Below are positions 41,934 to 50,470 of a stretch of DNA of 64,000 bases, piece after piece. A program made the translations under genes and the position numbers. This DNA is from JBHJGM01 sp050331815 (GTDB lineage Bacteria > Verrucomicrobiota > Verrucomicrobiia > Opitutales > JBHJGM01). The notes under the pieces were generated by a model. That model saw only the letters and a list, made by a program, of their open reading frames with translations. It did no database searches and had not been told where the DNA came from. Numbering within the stretch: position 1 is the first letter of the stretch; the number at the start of each line of letters is the position of its first letter. The stretch covers positions 62,001 through 126,000 of the forward strand of contig JBHJGM010000009.1 in assembly GCA_050331815.1 (NCBI GenBank), read 5' to 3'.

Positions 41934-41946
41934 CTAACAAAACCCC

Positions 41947-43191
41947 ATGCATTTCATCGAAGGCATCGTTAACGGACTCAAGGAGATTTGGGCGCACAAA
42001 TTCCGCTCCTTCCTCTCGATGATCGGGATCATCCTCGGGGTGGCCGCACTCGTGGCGATGGTGGGCTTTGTCGAAGGGATCCTGCTGGGCTTTCAGGAAG
42101 TGTTCGAGCGCACCGGCGGGCTGGAAAAAATCTCGGTGGAACGCCAGGAGCCCCCACCCTATCAGGACCACATCAAGCACATCTCCCCCGGCATGACCAT
42201 GCGCGACATCGAGGCGATCCGCGAGGCCACCCCGCTGGCCCGGCACGTGGCTGGAGGCCTCAACGTGCGGCCTTGGTGGGCCAACCGTGTGCGCTACAAC
42301 GGACGCGTTGACTGGGCCTCCATGCGCGCGACCAATCCCGGGCAGTTCCACGTCGACCGCTTCACCATGGCCGAGGGCCGCTTCATCAGCGAACTCGACA
42401 TGGAGATGGCCGCCAACGTCGTTGTGATCAACGAGCGCATGGTGCGCGACCTGTACCGCAACAACGAGAACCCGATCGGCACGCAGGTGCGCATCGGCGC
42501 GCAGAGTTTTACCGTCATCGGCGTGACCGCCGAGGAAATCACCAGCACCGGCAACAGCAGCCGCGCCCTGCGCTGGAAAAACCGCCAGGCCTTCATCCCC
42601 ATCACTACCGCGATCAAGCGCTTTGAAAACGACGACCAGCTCACCTGGCTGACAATTCAGGTCGACGGGGTCGAGCACATCGACGACCTCATTCTGCAGG
42701 TGGAAAACGTCCTGGACACGACCCACCGGGGCATCCGTGACTTTGCCATCACCACCCGCGAGGAGGAATTGGCCGAGCTGCGCAAGCGCGAGCAGACCTT
42801 CAAGCTCTCGCTCGGCGGGGTGGCGGGCATTTCGCTGCTGGTGGGCGGCATCGGCATCATGAACGTCATGCTGGCGGTCATTAACGAGCGCATCCGTGAG
42901 ATCGGCGTGCGCAAGGCCGTGGGCGCGCGCGGCATCGACATCTTCGTGCAATTCATCGCCGAGGCACTCTTGATCAGCGTGCTGGGCGGGTTGATCGGTG
43001 CGGCCCTTTCGGTCGGGCTGATCGAGTTGATGCGCACGCTCCTGGCCGATCAGGAGGTCATCATCGTGCTCTCGCCGGTAGCGATGTTCTGGGGCTTCGC
43101 CTTCAGTGTGGGCATCGGCATCCTCGCCGGCATCTACCCCGCCATCAAAGCCGCCAACCTCGACGTCATCGAAGCCCTGCGCTACGAGTGA
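41947..43191 (+). CDS. ABC transporter permease (MacB/FtsX type)
   Basis: This 414-residue permease has one N-terminal helix (FRSFLSMIGIILGVAALVAM), a large periplasmic MacB_PCD domain (residues ~50-280) and three C-terminal helices beginning LSLGGVAGISLLVGGIGIMN and including the conserved EIGVRKAVGAR. It ends YPAIKAANLDVIEALRYE, which is highly typical. It works with the ATPase encoded upstream and with the MacA- and TolC-like proteins; export of a peptide, lipid or macrolide-like substrate is possible. The 164-bp spacer before it is unusually long for such an operon. Confidence 0.94.
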   Translation: MHFIEGIVNGLKEIWAHKFRSFLSMIGIILGVAALVAMVGFVEGILLGFQEVFERTGGLEKISVERQEPPPYQDHIKHISPGMTMRDIEAIREATPLARHVAGGLNVRPWWANRVRYNGRVDWASMRATNPGQFHVDRFTMAEGRFISELDMEMAANVVVINERMVRDLYRNNENPIGTQVRIGAQSFTVIGVTAEEITSTGNSSRALRWKNRQAFIPITTAIKRFENDDQLTWLTIQVDGVEHIDDLILQVENVLDTTHRGIRDFAITTREEELAELRKREQTFKLSLGGVAGISLLVGGIGIMNVMLAVINERIREIGVRKAVGARGIDIFVQFIAEALLISVLGGLIGAALSVGLIELMRTLLADQEVIIVLSPVAMFWGFAFSVGIGILAGIYPAIKAANLDVIEALRYE

Positions 43192-43200
43192 GCCTCACCA

Positions 43201-44493
43201 TTACCGATACAGCCAGAAGCGCTTGGACTCGTTTTGGAAGGTTAGGGCGTTTTGGCGCCATTGGGCCAGATAGCCCTCCACATTGGCCTGGGCGCCGCGG
43301 CTGACCAGTTCACGCCACCAGGCCGAGGAGCCGGTGTGCTTATTGAAGGACTGCATCTGGTCCTCGGTGGCGCGGGCAAAGGGGTTGGAACCTGTCAAGG
43401 CGCACTCCAGCCGCATCATATGAAAGCTCAGCGCGGTCGGGCGGAAGTCGGTGGTGTCGCTAACCCGCAGATAGAGGTCGGTGTGCAGCCGCGAGCCCTT
43501 GCGCCATTGCGTCGGCTTGAGCTCAAGCCCGGCGATACGCTGCCGCGCCAGGGTCGAGGCCAGCCGCTGCCAGTCGAACTGCTTATGCCCCAGCATCCGG
43601 AACGGATACGGCGAGCCGATCCCGTGAAACCACCCGCCGATCTGTCCGCCCAGGCCGGTCATCGGGTAGCCCAGCGCGGCCGCCGGAGTCGGGATATAGG
43701 GTGAAGTCGGTACGAAAGTGAGGCCGGTTTGCGGCCAACGCATCGAACGTTGCCAGCCTTGCATCGGCACCACCAGCAGGCGCCCGCGCGTGCATACGGC
43801 CTCCGGCAGATCCAGCCAGCCGGGCACGTTTTTGGCAACACGGGCGATCTCGCCAATGGTCAACCCGTGAACGTACGGCACCGGGAACGCCCCCACGTAA
43901 CTGCGCCATTGCTCGTCGATCGGCGGCCCGTCGACCATCCAACCGCCCAGCGGATTGGGCCGGTCGAAGATAACCACCGCAACGCCGTTTTCGAAGCAGG
44001 CTTCCATCGCCAGCTTCATCGCGCTGACAAAAGTATAGGAGCGCGTGCCGATGTCCTGCAGGTCGATGCAGAGCACTTCCAGCCCGCGCAGCATGTCGGG
44101 CGTCGGTTTGCGAAAATCCCCGTACAGCGAGTACACCTTCAGGCCTGTGCGCGCGTCGATGCGATCCTGCACCGGCGCCCCCGCCTTTTCGTCGCCGTAA
44201 ATGCCATGCTCGGGTCCGAAGAGCTTGATCAGCCGCACACCCCGGGCCTGCCGCAGGTAATCGATGCTCGAGGCACCGTTGGCCCCGACACCGGCTGGAT
44301 GCGTCAGTAGACCGACCCGACGTCCCTGCAGCGGCGCAAAACCGTCCTGCGCCATGACGTCCACCCCCGGCAAGACCCGCGCCACCGTCGACGCACGCAA
44401 CTGGCCCAACGCCTTGAGTGGATGCAGCAGCAGGCCACTGCCCAAAAGCGCCGCCGAACGAACCACGCACCTGCGTGTGCACCTGCCCTCCAT
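43201..44493 (-). CDS. NamZ-like exo-beta-N-acetylmuramidase (DUF1343)
   Basis: The ~430-residue product matches DUF1343, whose characterised member NamZ removes terminal MurNAc from peptidoglycan fragments. Seen: GRRVGLLTHPAGVGANG, IKLFGPEHGIYGDEKAG, VLCIDLQDIGTRSYTFVSA, VVIFDRPNPLGGWMVDGPPI and FPVPYVHGLTIGEIA. From the ATG at 44493 the N-terminus carries TRRCVVRSAALLGSG, a twin-arginine-like signal, implying export in folded form. It converges with the MacB-type permease gene, 9 bp from its stop. Confidence 0.9.
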   Translation of the reverse strand: MEGRCTRRCVVRSAALLGSGLLLHPLKALGQLRASTVARVLPGVDVMAQDGFAPLQGRRVGLLTHPAGVGANGASSIDYLRQARGVRLIKLFGPEHGIYGDEKAGAPVQDRIDARTGLKVYSLYGDFRKPTPDMLRGLEVLCIDLQDIGTRSYTFVSAMKLAMEACFENGVAVVIFDRPNPLGGWMVDGPPIDEQWRSYVGAFPVPYVHGLTIGEIARVAKNVPGWLDLPEAVCTRGRLLVVPMQGWQRSMRWPQTGLTFVPTSPYIPTPAAALGYPMTGLGGQIGGWFHGIGSPYPFRMLGHKQFDWQRLASTLARQRIAGLELKPTQWRKGSRLHTDLYLRVSDTTDFRPTALSFHMMRLECALTGSNPFARATEDQMQSFNKHTGSSAWWRELVSRGAQANVEGYLAQWRQNALTFQNESKRFWLYR

Positions 44494-44576
44494 GCCCGCT
44501 TTTGCTACGGCGTTCGCACGAACCACGCAACGCAAACCCGCCGCGGAAAGCCTGCCGCATGTCAGCTCAACAACGC

Positions 44577-45395
44577 CTAGGCCTCGGCGGGCGCACCTTT
44601 GCGCTCGGGCAACTTCTGAGCTGTTTTGTCCTTGGGCGAGCCCTGTACGGCATGCTCACCGGAAGCTTTCACATCGGTTGAACTGGGAGCCTCCGAAGTT
44701 TTGGAAAACGGCGGGTTTGTCTTGTGGATGGTGCCGAAGGGGTGGCTTGTCAGGCGGCGGCCCAGCTTGCGGACCTGTTCCTCCAAAAAACGCATGCGCC
44801 GGCGCAATTGGTGGCGTACCACGTAATAAATCCCGTGTGAAACGGCACCCATGAGGGTACCCAGCACCAAGCCGCCCACCGTCAGCGCGCCAAAAAAATA
44901 TGGCAGCTTGGAGGCGACGCCCTTCTCCTGAAGGTACGCCAGATAGGCACTGGGCGACTCAAAAAACTCCGGAATCTTTTTGATCCACTCCATCACCTTA
45001 AATTCCGGAGCGTCGGTAAAGAGCCGCAAAAACCAGTCGCCCACCGCGAAGTCCGCCGCGTAGAGCGGCACAAAGGTCACGGGATTGGTGATCAGCACCA
45101 GCGCGACCATCAGCATCAGGTTGGCACGCAAACCCAGCGCGACGATGAACGCGAGCAGGAGCTGAAAGCCGTAGACCGGCAGCATGGCCAAAATGCAGCC
45201 TGCGTAGAGCGCCCGCACGACGTACCGCGGGCGGAAGGACCACAGGTAGGAACGTGCCCGGGCTGTTTGCGAAAACCACTTCAGCACGGGGTACCGGTGC
45301 ACGTTGGCACGACGGGGCAGGGGCCGCAGCAGGCGCTTAACCCGGCGGATGCGCAGGTGGCGGACCCGCTCCAAATTCTTCTCCTCGTGCGTCAC
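44577..45395 (-). CDS. DUF2062 membrane protein
   Basis: This 272-residue protein has a GTG start (MTHEEKNLERVRHLR), a basic N-terminal helix region, then YAGCILAMLPVYGFQLLLAF and LITNPVTFVPLYAADFAVG, the core of DUF2062. A further helix (residues ~165-190) and a basic, Lys/Ser/Pro-rich C-terminal tail follow. The function is unknown; relatives sit near glycosyltransferases or lipid genes. The tail after residue ~215 is not part of the family core. Confidence 0.85.
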   Translation of the reverse strand: MTHEEKNLERVRHLRIRRVKRLLRPLPRRANVHRYPVLKWFSQTARARSYLWSFRPRYVVRALYAGCILAMLPVYGFQLLLAFIVALGLRANLMLMVALVLITNPVTFVPLYAADFAVGDWFLRLFTDAPEFKVMEWIKKIPEFFESPSAYLAYLQEKGVASKLPYFFGALTVGGLVLGTLMGAVSHGIYYVVRHQLRRRMRFLEEQVRKLGRRLTSHPFGTIHKTNPPFSKTSEAPSSTDVKASGEHAVQGSPKDKTAQKLPERKGAPAEA

Positions 45396-45510
45396 CGGTT
45401 ACCTTCCAAAGAAGTCAATTCTCCTAGCCTCCTAAGCATCGACCGAATCCGACACGTCGCAAGCGCCGAGGATGCGTCGAAGGCGGTTTCACACGCAATT
45501 TTCCCAATCG

Positions 45511-46689
45511 TTACCGAACAAGTCCACCCGAAGTGCGAGCCCACTCGTCAACTGCCGCCGCGAGCAACTCCGGCGCGCGCCGAAAGGCCTCTTTCAACGG
45601 CATGCCTTCCGGGGTGATACCCTGACCAAAACCCGTAAGTGACTCGGCCGCATCGCTTTCCAGCTTTCCCGCAAAAACGGACACCGGCTTACCCGCTTGA
45701 GAAGCGGCCTCGATGACCGACCCCGGGCCCTTACCCTGCAGGGAGCTCTTGTCAAAGCGTCCTTCGCCGGTCAGTACGACGTCAGCCCGCGCGACCTTGG
45801 CCTCAAGGTCCAGCCAGGCGCTGACAAGCGGAAAACCCGGCACCAGTTGAGCCCCACAACCGGCCATGAGGCCAAAGCCCACGCCACCGGCGGCGCCTGC
45901 TCCTGGCCGCTCCATCAAGGCGGTGTCGCGCTCGCAAAATGCGCAAAGACGCCGCGCCTGCGACTCCATGAGGGCTTCTAGACGCTTGTAATCGTCGGAT
46001 TTCAGGCCCTTCTGCGGCCCGTAAATGGCGGTGGCTCCGTTGGATCCCAACAGCGGGTTGTTCACGTCGCAGGCGATGCGCAAGGCGGGCAAATCTACCG
46101 GCAGCTGGCCCGCAAAGGCAACGACCCTGGGCCAATCGCCCGGACGGGACGGACTGAGCACCTTGCCCGACTTATCTGTTTGCACCAGCCCCAACGCCTC
46201 GAGCGCGCCAAGTCCGCAATCGTTGGTGGCGCTGCCGCCGATGCCCAGCAGCACGGCGTCGACACCCGCCTGAACCGCAGCCTGCAGCAGCTCACCGGTA
46301 CCGCGCGTGGTCGTCTCCCAGGGACTGCGCTTGTACGCAGGGACCAGTTCCAAACCGCTGGCCCGTGCCATCTCGATGATGCCCAGGGTGCCCGTGGCGG
46401 GTAGTTCCAACTGCTCGCGAGCAGCCTGCGGAAGCGCTTCCAACTGCACCTCGCCCCAGGGAGCGGCTCGCTGCTCACCCAGGGGCCCGGTCACCTCGAC
46501 CTCGTGGAGGCAACCCTCGGCCAGCAGGGTCAGGATTTCGCAAAAGCCCTCGCCGCCATCGGTCAGGGGCGCGACTTCGATTTCGGACTCAGGGACACCG
46601 ATTTCCGTCAGCACCTGGGCCGCCGCTTCGCAGGCCTGGCGCGCCGTCATGGACTCCTTAAACTTGTCGAAGGCTATCAGTAGCCGCAT
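45511..46689 (-). CDS. Glycerate kinase (GarK/GlxK type)
   Basis: This 392-residue kinase phosphorylates glycerate (2- or 3-phosphoglycerate product depending on the type). Diagnostic strings: LIAFDKFKESMTARQACEAA, VAPLTDGGEGFCEIL, GIIEMARASGLELV, VDAVLLGIGGSATNDCGLGA, GAAGGVGFGLMAGCGAQL and VVLTGEGRFDKSSLQGKGPG. The ATG at 46689 is preferred to a GTG two codons earlier. It could feed the glycolytic enzymes encoded nearby (gap, pgk). Confidence 0.93.
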   Translation of the reverse strand: MRLLIAFDKFKESMTARQACEAAAQVLTEIGVPESEIEVAPLTDGGEGFCEILTLLAEGCLHEVEVTGPLGEQRAAPWGEVQLEALPQAAREQLELPATGTLGIIEMARASGLELVPAYKRSPWETTTRGTGELLQAAVQAGVDAVLLGIGGSATNDCGLGALEALGLVQTDKSGKVLSPSRPGDWPRVVAFAGQLPVDLPALRIACDVNNPLLGSNGATAIYGPQKGLKSDDYKRLEALMESQARRLCAFCERDTALMERPGAGAAGGVGFGLMAGCGAQLVPGFPLVSAWLDLEAKVARADVVLTGEGRFDKSSLQGKGPGSVIEAASQAGKPVSVFAGKLESDAAESLTGFGQGITPEGMPLKEAFRRAPELLAAAVDEWARTSGGLVR

Positions 46690-46753
46690 CCGCACAGGCT
46701 AGGCGCTCTCCCGACCAACGCCAGCGCAATGCGCGCCCGGCATAGCCCAATGG

Positions 46754-47515
46754 TCAGCGCAGGGCGATCGCGACGTGGGCGATGTTCAAAAGCCCGCCCA
46801 AACCGATCAGAACGTAAACCGCCTGCGTAAAGCGTCGCGGACGGACCCGGCGCGACAACCGGTTGCCCGTCAAACTACCCAGTAGCGCGCACACACCCAA
46901 CCCGGCAGACCACGCCAGAATCTCCTGCGTCAAGCCGGGGCCCGCGCCTTCGACCCAGCTCAGACGGATGAAAACTGCCAGAATGAAAATCACCTGGAGG
47001 CTCCGTTTGGCCATGCGTGGGTCTGCTTCGCGCGCGTACAGGTACAGCACCAGCGGTGGTCCGCCAGAAGCAAAGCCCCCGCTGATAAACCCGCTGAGCA
47101 CGCCCATCGGCACGCCCGCCCACTCCGGCAAGCGTCGCAGGCGCGGGCGGCAGAGCCCGTTGATCGCAAACAACAAAAGTACGCCTCCCAGCGTCAACGG
47201 AAAGATCGGCTGGTCGCCAGTTTTCAGCACCAGAAAGTAGCCCAGCGGCATGCCCAGCAGCACGCCGCCAAAAAGCCAGGCCACACCCCTCCAGTCGATG
47301 CGCGCCCGCCCGCGTTCGGCGGTCATCAGGGTCACCATCGTGATCAGCCCGGTCAGCGTCGCGATGACCGACAGGCGCTCGGCATCGGGCACGTACCAGG
47401 TCAGCGTGGCCATCACGAGAATGCCCAGCCCGAAGCCGCTGAAGCCCTGCGTGAAGGCGGCAAACAACACCCCCACCGCCAGCAGCGCGAAGCTCGTCAA
47501 ACCCGGCTCGGGCAT
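46754..47515 (-). CDS. TauE/SafE family permease
   Basis: This 253-residue membrane protein has the two-fold repeated architecture of sulfite/anion exporters: FTQGFSGFGLGILVMATL in the first half and GVLSGFISGGFASGGPPLVL in the second, both carrying the Gly-rich signature. It has about eight helices. The substrate is unpredictable in this family. It lies 58 bp upstream of the glycerate kinase gene in the same orientation. Confidence 0.9.
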   Translation of the reverse strand: MPEPGLTSFALLAVGVLFAAFTQGFSGFGLGILVMATLTWYVPDAERLSVIATLTGLITMVTLMTAERGRARIDWRGVAWLFGGVLLGMPLGYFLVLKTGDQPIFPLTLGGVLLLFAINGLCRPRLRRLPEWAGVPMGVLSGFISGGFASGGPPLVLYLYAREADPRMAKRSLQVIFILAVFIRLSWVEGAGPGLTQEILAWSAGLGVCALLGSLTGNRLSRRVRPRRFTQAVYVLIGLGGLLNIAHVAIALR

Positions 47516-47562
47516 CGCCTAGCTTCAGGGATTTTTACGGCGTATGGCCAAAGGATGGGAGC

Positions 47563-48762
47563 CTACTTCATATCGAGCGCGGCCACGCCCGGGAGCGTCT
47601 TGCCTTCGAGAAACTCGAGGCTCGCGCCGCCGCCGGTCGACATAAACGTCACTTCGCCGGCAAAGCCGCTCTGGTTGATCGCCTTGACCGAATCGCCGCC
47701 GCCGATGATGGACACCGCTTCGGCCTTGGCCACGGCTTCGGCCACCGAGAACGTGCCTTTCGAAGAGGCCTCAATCTCAAAGACGCCCATGGGTCCATTC
47801 CAGAGAATGGTCTTGGCCCCGGCGACAATGTTGCTGAAGAACTCCATTGTCTTCGGGCCGATGTCGACGCCTTCCCAGCCGTCGGGGATGTCGCCATGGG
47901 CGATGCGCGTTTCACCCAGCCGGGCGTTGTCAAAGTCGAGCTTGTCCGTGATCAGATTATCCTGCGGCAGGTGCAGCTTAACGCCTTTCTCAGCGGCCTT
48001 GGCCATGGCGCTCTTGGCAACTTCAATCTTATCCGGCTCGGTCAGCGACTCGCCCACTTTCCTTCCCTCGGCCAGCGCGAAGGTGTTGGCCATCGCCCCG
48101 CCGATGATCATGGCGTCGGCCTTGTCCAGCAGCGCGTCGATGACGCTGATTTTGTCGCTGACCTTGGCACCTCCGAGAATAACCACAAACGGGTGCTCGG
48201 GATTGGCAGTCTTTTCGCCGAGGAACTCCAGTTCCTTCTCGATCAGAAAGCCGGCCACTTTGGGCGAAAGCAGGCGCGCCACGCCCTCGGTGGAAGCGTG
48301 CGCGCGGTGGGCCGTGCCGAAGGCATCGTTGACGTAGGCCTCCGCCAGCGAGGCGAGTTGCTTGGCAAACTCCGGATCGTTTTTCTCTTCGCCCGGATAA
48401 AAGCGCACATTCTCCAACAGCATGACCTGACCGTCGCGCAGCTCCGCCACGGAATCCTCCACGAGCTTGCCCACACAGTCCTCCACGAACGAGACCGGCA
48501 TGCCCAGATGGTCCATCAGGCAATCGGCCACCGGCAGCAGGCTGTACTTGGGATTCTTTTGCCCCTTCGGGCGGCCCAGGTGACTCACCAGAATGACCTT
48601 CGCGCCCTGGTCGACCAGGTAACGGATGGTGGGCACGGCGGCTTTCACGCGCGTCGCATCGGACACCTTGCCGTGCTCATCGAAGGGCACATTGAAATCG
48701 ACCCGCACCAGCACCTTCTTGCCGGCGAGGCTCACGTCTTTGACAGTTTTTACAGCGGCCAT
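47563..48762 (-). CDS. pgk: Phosphoglycerate kinase
   Basis: This glycolytic enzyme makes ATP from 1,3-bisphosphoglycerate. From the ATG at 48762 it has ~399 residues, the normal size. Seen: KKVLVRVDFNVPFDEHGKV, VILVSHLGRPKGQKNPKYS, DSVAELRDGQVMLLENVRFY, FVVILGGAKVSDKISVID, WNGPMGVFEIEASSKGT and the C-terminal FMSTGGGASLEFLEGKTLPG. The frame is open 64 codons upstream through the terminator hairpin; that extension is not part of the enzyme. Confidence 0.97.
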   Translation of the reverse strand: MAAVKTVKDVSLAGKKVLVRVDFNVPFDEHGKVSDATRVKAAVPTIRYLVDQGAKVILVSHLGRPKGQKNPKYSLLPVADCLMDHLGMPVSFVEDCVGKLVEDSVAELRDGQVMLLENVRFYPGEEKNDPEFAKQLASLAEAYVNDAFGTAHRAHASTEGVARLLSPKVAGFLIEKELEFLGEKTANPEHPFVVILGGAKVSDKISVIDALLDKADAMIIGGAMANTFALAEGRKVGESLTEPDKIEVAKSAMAKAAEKGVKLHLPQDNLITDKLDFDNARLGETRIAHGDIPDGWEGVDIGPKTMEFFSNIVAGAKTILWNGPMGVFEIEASSKGTFSVAEAVAKAEAVSIIGGGDSVKAINQSGFAGEVTFMSTGGGASLEFLEGKTLPGVAALDMK

Positions 48763-48811
48763 GAAAATTCTGAAAAAAGGAGGTTCTTGCTCAGGTGAAG
48801 CTATTTTTTGA

Positions 48812-48853
48812 AAAAACGCCGCCCAACCCGTTACTCGGCTGAGCGGCGTTTCA
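48812..48853 (-). terminator. Intrinsic terminator between gap and pgk
   Basis: aaacgccgc (48814-48822) and gcggcgttt (48843-48851) form a 9-bp stem that can be extended. On the minus strand the stem runs straight into TTTTTTC. It lies 44 bp after the gap stop and 50 bp before the pgk start, so it would end gap messages or attenuate pgk expression. Confidence 0.85.
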
Positions 48854-48896
48854 CAAAGTATGTATTCGAATAGTCGATACGCCAGGCAGGTGGCGT

Positions 48897-49919
48897 CTAG
48901 AGCAGCTTGCCGATCTTCTGGGTGAGCTCGACGCAGCGGTTGGAATAGCCCCACTCGTTATCGTACCAGCTCACCAGCTTGTGGAAGGTGCTGTTCAAGC
49001 CGATGCCCGAGCCCGCGTCGAAAATAGACGAGAGCGGGTCGTGGATGAAGTCGGAGCTCACCACCTCGTCTTCGGTGTAACCCAGGATGCCCTTCAGCGA
49101 ACCTTCGGAGGCTGCCTTCATCTTCTGACAAATCTCCTCGTAGCTGGTCTCCTTCTCGGTCTTCACGGTCAAGTCGACCACCGAGACCGTGGGCGTCGGC
49201 ACGCGGAAGGACATCCCGGTGAGCTTGCCTTTCACGGTCGGCAGGACAAGGCCCACGGCTTTGGCCGCGCCGGTTGTGGAGGGGATGATGTTGATGGCCG
49301 CGCTGCGCCCGCCCTTCCAGTCCTTGCGGGAGGGGCCGTCCACCGTCTTTTGCGTGGCCGTGTAGGAGTGCACCGTGGTCATCAAACCTTCGACAATGCC
49401 GAAATTATCCAGCACCACCTTGGTGATCGGGGCCAGGCAGTTCGTGGTGCAGGAAGCATTGGAAATGATGTGGTCATCGGCGGTCAGCGTGTCGTCGTTG
49501 ACGCCCAGAACGACGGTCTTCAAATCGCCTTTGCCCGGAGCCGAAATGATCACCTTCTTCGCGCCGGCATCCAGGTGCCCCTGGGCAGCCTCGGCCTGGG
49601 TGAACAAGCCCGTCGACTCGATCACGATGTCCACACCGTGACCCTTCCAGGGAAGGGCTGCCGGACCCTCACGCACGGAGAGCGATTTGATCGTGTGCCC
49701 GTTGACGATCAGCGTGTCCTCGTCCGGAGCCTCCACCGTGCCGTTGAAGCGTCCCTGCACCGAGTCGTACTTGAGCAGGTAGGCCAGATTGTCGGCCGGG
49801 ACGAGGTCGTTGACCGCGACCACCTCGAACTCGCTGCCGAGGAGGCCCTGGTCCACCAGGGCACGAAAGACGAGACGGCCGATGCGACCGAAACCATTGA
49901 TTGCGACTTTGATTGCCAT
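48897..49919 (-). CDS. gap: Glyceraldehyde-3-phosphate dehydrogenase
   Basis: This 340-residue glycolytic dehydrogenase opens with the NAD-binding GFGRIGRLVFRALVDQG. The catalytic region is intact: ISNASCTTNCLAPITKVV with the active-site Cys. It also shows HSYTATQKTVDGPSRKDWKG, GRSAAINIIPSTTGAAKAVG and the C-terminal SWYDNEWGYSNR. It precedes pgk, separated by a hairpin terminator. Start ATG gives MAIKVAINGFGR. Confidence 0.97.
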   Translation of the reverse strand: MAIKVAINGFGRIGRLVFRALVDQGLLGSEFEVVAVNDLVPADNLAYLLKYDSVQGRFNGTVEAPDEDTLIVNGHTIKSLSVREGPAALPWKGHGVDIVIESTGLFTQAEAAQGHLDAGAKKVIISAPGKGDLKTVVLGVNDDTLTADDHIISNASCTTNCLAPITKVVLDNFGIVEGLMTTVHSYTATQKTVDGPSRKDWKGGRSAAINIIPSTTGAAKAVGLVLPTVKGKLTGMSFRVPTPTVSVVDLTVKTEKETSYEEICQKMKAASEGSLKGILGYTEDEVVSSDFIHDPLSSIFDAGSGIGLNSTFHKLVSWYDNEWGYSNRCVELTQKIGKLL

Positions 49920-50166
49920 TGCTTTGCGTGCTGTTCTTGGGTTCGCGACGCTGTCGTCCTACCGGTGCTAAGGTGGCAAGTTGGCGGGACTTTCGGCAGC
50001 GTCGTGCCGTGAAAGGATGGGCAGGCTTGAGCCACCCCGCAGCGTTGGCAAGCCAGAACACCGCAATATGCCGCCGCCGCGCACCGCGCATTAGCCCGGC
50101 TTATGCGCTAAACTTTGATTTTCAAGAAATTGTAACTTTTCGAACCGGTCACAATGCTCTGCGGAT

Positions 50167-50457
50167 ATGCTTGTTATTGAGCTTATCATTTTGATCGCGC
50201 TCATCCGTCTGCAACTTGAGATGGAGACTACTCAATCGGCAGTCGTTATAGCAGGGATTTATACAACCTGTCCTGGCTTGCTCGCTTTACTGATGGGAGC
50301 TGCCTTGCTACCTGTCCTCTTGGTGATGGCAATTGTATTTGGCATCTCGTGGGGCTATTTCTGGCTAATTAAAAAGTATCAAAGCGCCGGTCTACTATGG
50401 TGGGCCATCGTCGTCGCTGGAGCGGTCCCAATTTTGCTTGGGCCCCGATTAATTTAA
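50167..50457 (+). CDS. Hypothetical small membrane protein
   Basis: This 96-residue frame starts at an ATG and contains three to four hydrophobic segments: LVIELIILIALI, LLALLMGAALLPVLLVMAIV with FGISWGYFWLI, and WAIVVAGAVPILLG. No family is recognised. The DNA is visibly more AT-rich than the neighbours and it lies on the opposite strand, between gap and the GH13 gene, so it may be a recent arrival. Coding status is likely but not proven. Confidence 0.5.
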   Translation: MLVIELIILIALIRLQLEMETTQSAVVIAGIYTTCPGLLALLMGAALLPVLLVMAIVFGISWGYFWLIKKYQSAGLLWWAIVVAGAVPILLGPRLI

Positions 50458-50470
50458 TTAGCTAGGCCCC

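Noticed and set aside
48763..48954. 64-codon N-terminal extension of phosphoglycerate kinase
   Set aside because: It runs through the gap terminator hairpin and lacks similarity; the normal Pgk start is at 48762.
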